Below are positions 57,762 through 64,000 of a stretch of 64,000 nucleotides of DNA, in pieces. Source of the stretch: Petunia secreta (lineage: Eukaryota > Streptophyta > Magnoliopsida > Solanales > Solanaceae). The stretch covers positions 5,890,001 through 5,954,000 of the forward strand of contig JARKIP010000033.1 in the NCBI GenBank assembly GCA_029990175.1, read 5' to 3'. Each line of letters starts with the position of its first letter. The stretch's first letter is position 1. Under the pieces are notes generated by a model. It saw nothing but the letters and a program-made list of their open reading frames with translations. It did no database searches and had not been told where the DNA came from. The position numbers and the translations under genes were made by a program.

Positions 57762-58028
57762 CATCTCCGGCGCGGGACTCTCATCGTCTACCAGGAGATA
57801 TATGCAATAATGACCCTTCACCGGTGCGGGACTCTCATCACCAACCGGGAAGTATATGCAATAATGACTCTTCACCGGTGCGGGACTCTCATCGCCAACC
57901 GGGAAGTATGTGCAATAATGACCCTTCACCGGTGCGGGACTCTCATCGCTAACCGGGAAGTATGTGCAATAAGTACCCTTCACCGGTGCGGGACTCTCAT
58001 CGCCAACCGGGAAGTATATGCAATGCTC
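57762..58028. repeat. 54-bp tandem repeat, five copies
   Basis: Unit containing CCCTTCACCGGTGCGGGACT and CATCGCCAACCGGGAAGTAT. Because 54 is a multiple of three, both strands show long repetitive open frames that are not genes. Bases 290-330 hold one inverted unit. Confidence 0.92.
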
Positions 58029-59376
58029 AAAACCAGAGTGCAATGCTCGTATGCTCAATGCAGTATCAACAACAGGGCATAACAAATAATATACAATGTA
58101 AATTCAAAGCTAAGGCGTAATGAGTACGCCTATTGGCAGCTACACACGTAAGGAAACACGTGGTAGAAAATCCACGAGGCCAGGTGCCTCCAAAGAAATA
58201 GATATAAACACTTACCTTGTTACAAAGTTAGTACAACCACTCAATAACCGCTTTGTCCTTTGGATTCATTGCCAAACGATCCCACTGTGTTCAATAACCA
58301 GAAAAATATATCAAATTAGGCTAAAGGCTTCATTCCTCACATCTTAGGGCAATCCAAGTAGGAACCTGATACCCTATTCGCATACGCAATACGCAGGCCA
58401 GGCCTATATACAGGGTTTATGGCCACATAACCAAACCCCAAATAAATTATATTTATATGTTGCTCATAACTCACTGAATACGAATATATAATCAATTTCG
58501 TTATCGGGGTCCATTTGACCCTTTAAACTATTAATTGAACTTATTAAAACGATGTCTAATATTCCAAATTTTACCGTTAAAACATATTCAAACACACGTA
58601 ATAAACTCAAATAATATAGTAGGATCATTACCTGATTGTTTCAGGGTGAAAATTCTACTTTTTCCCGACTCCGTTTCTCATTTTTTGGTATTTTTTTCCT
58701 GATAATTTCCTCTATTTCTCCTTTTCTCTCCTTCTCTGTCGATTTTCAATTTCTACAAAAGATGAGCGTTATAAGCTCATCTTTAACCGCCATCATGTGC
58801 CTTTTCTTTCGTTATTTATAATTTTTGTCTTTTTCTCTTTCTTTTTTTTTATTTTCTTTTTTTTTATTTTCTTTTATTTTATTTTTTTTCTTATCGAAAA
58901 TTAAAATAGTACCCTACAATATTTGAAATAATTTCAACTTTTGCATACAAGTTATACAAAATATATGTAACATACTCGCGAAGGCGGATCTCAAATCAGA
59001 CTCCCGAAACTCAAGATACGAATTTAAATGAAAAGAAGTCAAATTATTCAACTTTTGGCATTTTAGCGGAAACTTGCCGAACAACATCGAAATTCACTTT
59101 TGAAAGTTTACAATGGTCATAAATAATCATACGAACCCAACGGCGCTTTCGGATTTCGAATCGGAGTTCATTCGGCAAAACCGAGCTCGAAAATCTCTTT
59201 TTAATATTTATCGCCAATAAAAACTGAAACCTTCTTCCGATGCCTACCAAACGAAACGAGGCCTGATTTAGCTCAAATTTTACATATAAGTCCCAATGGA
59301 TATTATGAACATTTTAAAATTATCGGCACGCCGATCGGAGTCCTAACTTCCGAAACGACTAACCGGGGCCATTTCA

Positions 59377-59389
59377 TTCTCCTCCACTT
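59377..59389 (-). promoter_or_regulatory. Polypurine tract of the nested gypsy element
   Basis: The minus strand reads AAGTGGAGGAGAA immediately before TGAAATGG. Upstream of it on - lies TTCGAGGACGAACGAG, the typical end of a gypsy internal region. Confidence 0.8.
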
Positions 59390-59759
59390 AAACTCTCGTT
59401 CGTCCTCGAACGAGCCTAAGTCTAAAGAAAAATTCATATAGATAGCAAGAGAACTTGCATGACCATCATAAACTACTCCACGGGCATTATTTCTTGATTA
59501 CAGAATCAGAATTATAACACACATATTGGACTCTTGGATAAAAACATAGCTGGATAATATCATAACGACACTGCCCAGCTTATTCTGACTATACTGATCC
59601 TTCCTCGATCACGAGAGGAGAATTCAACATTTTTGAAACAAAAATACACGAAACTTTGAATGGGATAACATGATTCGGTCGACAATTACCTCTTCGATAT
59701 ACCTTTCGATATAGAACAGGTCGATGGAATTAAGAATTAGCTCACGCTTGATACAATAG

Positions 59760-60600
59760 GAAAAGCTTTTGAAGTACCTTGTCATTACTCACTATAGACG
59801 ATTTGATGCAAGCTATATTATTTTTACGAATGCACTATGCAACATCTCAGTTGATTTTAGTGTTGTTTCGCAAGCTCCTTGTGGGAATATAGTTACTCAT
59901 ATCCTAATGTATGTCGAAGGTTCATCTAAACAGGGTCTATCGTATAAGAATAAGGATCACGCAACTACTACTGGATCGTATGATGTAGAACAAGAATGAT
60001 CTTCAGACTGAACATCTACCTCAGGGTATTGTCTTTGAATTGAAATTATTATGACTTGAAAAAGTAAATATAACAGAGACATGTAGTTGGACCATGAGCT
60101 GAGGCAGAATACAAGCAACAAAGTTGACTACATGAGCACTTACAATGCTAAAGTAACTTCTCAAAGAGTTGAGGTGTGAAGGAGATATGCCAATGATGGA
60201 TGGACGATAAGCTGCATTAGACCTTTAATTCTAAATTTTCATGAAGTAAAACAGCGACATTATGAGTATCCAGTTCTAGTTGAATACAGACAAATAGCCA
60301 GAAGAAAACCGGAGTCACCATACAAGGTTACTCATATATAAAGATAGACTTTGTGTTCCTGATGTTGCATATTTACGTGGACAGATTATGATAGAGGCAC
60401 ATTATTCCAAATACACCGTTCACCCAGGTTCGAATAAAATGTACTATGATCTTAAGCAGATTTATTAGTAGGATGGAATGAAGTGTGACATAGCAGAATT
60501 TGTGGCTCAGTGTTCTAATTGTCAGCAAGTTAAAGTCGTGTCATCTTTCCAGACTTTATACTTTCAGCCGATAGGTACGTATATATGATCAGGTTGCGAG
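59760..60600 (+). pseudogene. Integrase zinc-finger remnant, antisense to its own element
   Basis: On + the translation gives HEVKQRHYEYPVLVEYR (about 60237), then DRLCVPDVAYLRGQIM (about 60349), then EAHYSKYTVHPGSNKMYYDL (about 60397), and then an IAEFVAQCSNCQQVKV block (about 60496). This is the H-H-C-C zinc-binding region of a gypsy integrase preceded by the end of RNase H, with His and Cys residues kept. Two consecutive TAG codons (about 60467-60472) stand where relatives have Trp-Trp. Sequence after 60545 is weakly similar to the start of the catalytic core. It lies opposite to the orientation shown by primer site, purine tract and gag, so it is an inverted or separately inserted fragment. 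The 76-codon frame at 59769-59999 is unrecognised. Confidence 0.75.
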
Positions 60601-61839
60601 CTTATCTCTATCATTAATAGATTATTAATGGGTTTAGCAATGATCGACACTCATTGTAGATTTCTGTTGTGCCCTTACTTTGGGTCGTGAGAAAAATGGT
60701 ATCAACACCTCAGAGATTTAATATTACCATTCAGTATTTGGAGGAAGACTCCTCCACTTAAAGCACAAACTCATGCGGCTATTTGAAAGGAATAATCATC
60801 CTCGCACAGTCTGCTGGACTAAAGAAGATTTAGCTAAAAGCTGAACGTAGGCAGACCTAAGCTACCAACTACCCCTTTCGAGTTGCCAAACAGTTGCAAC
60901 TCTCAAGTTCACAACTCCATACCTTTGCCGTAAACACCACTGCCTGATGGATGGTACTTCTATATAAAAATTTCGGCAGAGTTTCCCCTGAAACTGGATG
61001 ATCCGCAGAAACAGAACCAGCACTATACTATACATAGGAATGAATACCCGGATAAACTGATATCCAAAACAATAATATGCTTACCCTGCTACAATAACGC
61101 GTACTCTGGCTCAACATAGGGAACGTCACAAGCGGCTACCAATCGCCCAAGATCACTAGTGCCGGACGAAGAAGAAATGAAAATGGATCGAGGATAGAAA
61201 TAATTAGAACTTCAAGAAGCTCATCTTCTTATTGCTTGGCTACTAGAGCTAAACTACTTTCGAGTCAGGCTAGCCAAAGAATCGCAATTGAAGAAATAGA
61301 AAATAAATGAGCTTTATGGAACATCTATGCCAATTTAATCTCCCAATAATAAGGAAACTCTAACAATTTACCAGAAAACCCTTTTATAATCTAGACACGC
61401 TTCATAGAATAACATGGCTCTACTAGAATCTCGAACCAAGAGAAGACACATAGATCGAGCATTACTTACCAGCCACTTTACACCGGAAGAAACAACGACA
61501 CTTCCTGATGATGACGAATAAGAATCTCATCATCCTACCAATACTGATTTTCGAGGAGAGAGGTAAAATGACTTGACATAATAACACAAGGTGGCATAAC
61601 AGGATGCCAAGCAGGCAATAGCAATACTCACCGTCAAATCTCTCATATTTAGATCAGATAAATTAGTAGGGTCTCACCAATGCCAGGAATAAATCATACC
61701 AGAAGCTCGCCCCTCTACCGCAACCGATTCTTAATTAAGTCAATATCCAAGGAAACCATCGAAATCTCAGGGTTTACTATATCGGATACCGCAGCATCCT
61801 GCCAGACTGGTAGTTCATAAAACTACCTCTGCGGCTGAA
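60601..61839. other. Internal region without recognisable coding
   Basis: No RT or protease motif recognised on either strand. Probably heavily decayed or rearranged pol. Confidence 0.45.
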
Positions 61840-62720
61840 CTAAGCCGTTATACTAATAATTACCTTCTGAAGAACCACTGTCACCATGCTCTCGACCTCT
61901 ACTGAATGGTGGCATTTCTTTGGCTGATTGAGATCTAAATGAAATCCCTGCGACTGTGCAGGTGCCAGATGACGAGAGAAAGGGCGACTGCCTACTTGTC
62001 GGAGTAAGGGAAAACTCCTCAAAGGATAGCCAGACTCACGATAATGATACCACCTTTTCCCTGAAAAAAATGGAAGCTGGACAGATTGTTGATAGCTATA
62101 AAGAGAAAAACTGGGTCTGATATTGACGAACTACTGTGCACACTAAGAATCACATGACACAAGCTGAGATAACCCGAAAGGTGACCTCCCAAAATAACCA
62201 GAACTCTTACCTCCAAATGAGGTACCATGGTTGCCCACCAGGGCCGTAGGATCTCTTACTTTCCCGCTCTAACTTGTGGTATGCCTCGAACCTTCGGGCA
62301 ATATTAACAACAACATCAAATGAAATTCAGACCTCAATTTCTTGAGCCATCTAGGATTTCAAGGAAAAATAAAGGTCATCAATAAATCTTTGAATCTCTC
62401 GAAAGGCTCATGAACTAGTTCTAATGCATATCCAGCCATTCTATAGAATTCAATCTCATATTCTGAAACACCAACAGGCTAACCGACAGGCTACCTTGTC
62501 TAATCCACTAAACTGGCAACACTTTTCATCTCGCTCACTTCGAAAGGAACTTTTCCACAAATCTAAAAGAAAAATCGAACCAAGTTAGCTAATAAAAGAG
62601 CGGTCCACCAATTCAAGCTTGGACCCCTGAAACTGGAATGAAGAATAATCAACACCATACCGCTCGATACAATCAAGAGCCTGAATGCTACGCTCACATT
62701 ATTTTTATTTTAAAAGCATC
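61840..62720 (-). pseudogene. Decayed gag of the nested gypsy element
   Basis: On - the block VGVSEYEIEFYRMAGYALEL (about 62475-62416) followed by EPFERFKDLL resembles the conserved gypsy gag motif in which a Y-E-x-x-F segment precedes an E-R/K-x-x-F-x-x-G-L segment. Farther along, near 62290, ARRFEAYHKLERE matches the segment before the knuckle region. Two minus frames (62019-62228 and 61840-62022) are the remaining open stretches, without a convincing CCHC knuckle. Stops and shifts break it throughout. It confirms that the element reads on -. Confidence 0.6.
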
Positions 62721-63368
62721 ACGAGGTTTATCTGACGCAGTGCTTAAGAATATCAGAAGGTTCAACTGCGTAAAATAATGCAACCTCTTTGGGCGCTCGG
62801 ACCGAACTGTTACCTCGGTTGGCTAACCAGCCGGAACAATTGGTGGCGCAACACATGCTGCCTCTGGAACATAACTTACTGCGGCAATATTAAGAACTGG
62901 AATAGAAGCTCCCTGACACCGAACGTCTGCACATACGGCACCCTGATAGGCTGCCCAGCGAATAATAGGTTCTTACGGTATCTGCGTCGCCAAGATTTTC
63001 GTAAAAGAATCGTTGAGAGCCAAGGGAACCACAAGTCCCTACTCCCTTGCCCATCGCGAGCTCGTACATCCGTAACTAGATCGTCAGCACGATCAAAAAC
63101 TCTCGGGGCTCCATCAGTGCTAGCCCCAGGCTAGACTGCTTCGCCTTGAACCCATACTGTTTGCTGATTTGTCTTACGAGGGTTTACAATTGCCACCGAA
63201 GGAATTAACAAAAATACTTTTGCACCCCAGACCGACGCACGATCAGAAAAGAAGAAAGTGAAACTTCCTAAATGCCATCATAGCCTCTCGTAGATAAGTA
63301 CGGACGTTTACGTACCTATCAGCGAGACTCTACTAGACACTGTCTTAGTCTGGATAGACTCTAAATTA
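62721..63368 (-). other. 5' untranslated / gag N-terminal region of the nested gypsy element
   Basis: No clear coding on -. A 118-codon + frame at 62778-63134 is considered spurious. The region is comparatively GC-rich. Confidence 0.45.
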
Positions 63369-63381
63369 GGCTCTGATACCA
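63369..63381 (-). promoter_or_regulatory. Primer-binding site of the nested gypsy element
   Basis: The minus strand reads TGGTATCAGAGCC, an exact initiator-Met tRNA-type site, two bases after the 5' LTR. Confidence 0.88.
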
Positions 63382-63383
63382 AC

Positions 63384-64000
63384 TGACACGACCCGGAATC
63401 CGGCTAGGCCGTGCGGGCACCTGACATCTTCCCCTAGACCCGTCGGGCAAACCCTACCAATTAAATTAGAAAAATAAATATAATCCAATTCATAAATAAA
63501 AACAAGACTTAGAAAAAGCACAGACATACTGATACCTCTAAGCTGTACAAAAGAAATTACAGCTGACTACCCAACATACTAGGTTTAGGGCTATCCAGAC
63601 TAGACATCTAAGAGAACAAAAGAAGACAGATACCTCCTGAAGGGAGCAAAATGCAACTGAAATAATAACCAATATACTGGTGGCCATCCGGAATAAAAGC
63701 TGGCTCACCCTGACAGCTGAAGTCGTCTTCGCTCCTACACAACGTGGCGAACTCAATCCTGGAGCGAACCTGCCGAAACGAAATAGATAGACAAGAAACA
63801 AACAACAAACAAGGGTGAGTCAAAAGGACTCAATAAGTGGGGCAGACTAGCCACCTCAAAGAATAGGATGCTAGCCAGGGAGAAGAAACAGATAAACAAA
63901 ATTCCTCTTATTTAAATTATAAAAATGCAGAGCCAGATAATAACTAGAAACACGTATGGGATGACAAACTCATTAACAACCAGGAACGTAAGATAACCAA
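63384..64000 (-). repeat. 5' LTR of the nested gypsy element (partial)
   Basis: Direct repeat of 56802-57420, beginning TGACACGACCCGG, and continuing past the window end. Confidence 0.9.

Larger units (their letters stand above)
56802..59376 (-). repeat. 3' LTR of the nested gypsy element
   Basis: On + it starts TGACACGACCCGGAATCCGG and ends GGGGCCATTTCA next to the purine tract. It contains two tandem arrays (57461-57591 and 57762-58028) and a T-rich stretch near 58830-58890. A homologous inverted piece forms bases 1-330 of this window. Confidence 0.87.
56802..64000 (-). mobile_element. Ty3-gypsy element on -, nested, running out of the window
   Basis: A 2575-bp 3' LTR (56802-59376), about 4.0 kb of internal DNA and the first 617 bases of the 5' LTR (63384-64000) are present. 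Purine-tract and primer-site positions both give minus orientation. It inserted after AAGGC (56797-56801) in the 3' LTR of the preceding gypsy element. The two LTRs differ by about seven substitutions and two small indels over 617 bases (near 98.5 % identity), so it is younger than its host element. Internally, gag remains read on - but an integrase remnant reads on +. Coding capacity is lost. Confidence 0.85.

Noticed and set aside
57723..58085. Long repetitive ORFs on both strands (119 and 113 codons)
   Set aside because: They arise from a 54-bp tandem array inside an LTR.
62778..63134. A 118-codon + ORF in the nested gypsy element
   Set aside because: It lies antisense to the expected leader and gag N-terminus, and no domain was recognised.

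Overview
This is nuclear DNA from a flowering plant. It is AT-rich and has long introns and intergenic space, one intact split host gene, and LTR retrotransposons of known plant lineages (Sirevirus-like and other Ty1-copia, Tat-like, Athila-like and other Ty3-gypsy), L1-type LINE remains, MULE and hAT DNA transposons and Stowaway-like MITEs. The host P450 resembles the CYP76A group first described in eggplant, so Solanaceae is my best guess, but that is inference from memory of the family.

Layout. 1-373: internal LTR piece of a gypsy family that reappears in the opposite orientation at 57980-58308. 374-660: minisatellite. About 685-4364: 3' half of a Sirevirus-like copia element with the end of pol, an intact 448-codon envelope-like ORF, a purine-tract cluster and the 3' LTR. 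About 5580-12961: Tat-like gypsy element on +, with a gag remnant, no pol, and tandem repeats before its 3' LTR. 12962-17913: a decayed MULE transposase on -, flanked by a roughly 50-bp satellite. 17914-23937: complete non-autonomous Athila-like element on - (target duplication CTAAA). 24059-34960: an L1-type LINE on -, split by an unidentified insertion (about 25250-27399) and by a complete copia element (28158-34263, duplication AAGAC). 35693-46978: complete non-coding Tat-like element on - (duplication ATTAC), whose right LTR carries a 1.33-kb non-autonomous MULE (9-bp duplication). 46979-47853: two Stowaway-like MITEs. 48088-50325: intact two-exon cytochrome P450. 50832-56801 and beyond: non-autonomous gypsy element on + with a hAT element inside its protease region (8-bp duplication). 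56802 to beyond 64000: gypsy element on - inserted into the 3' LTR of the previous one.

How it fits together. The P450 is the only gene I would call a functioning host gene. Everything else is layered transposon insertion, and several layers can be ordered by nesting and LTR divergence. Several LTR elements lack pol or have dead pol but keep similar LTRs, primer sites and purine tracts, as expected of elements mobilised in trans. I found no convincing tRNA, rRNA, snRNA or CRISPR. I see no clearly new biological system. The best leads are the intact envelope-like ORF, the 144-bp higher-order repeat, the palindrome-rich LTRs, and a gypsy element whose integrase remnant runs antisense to its own LTRs.
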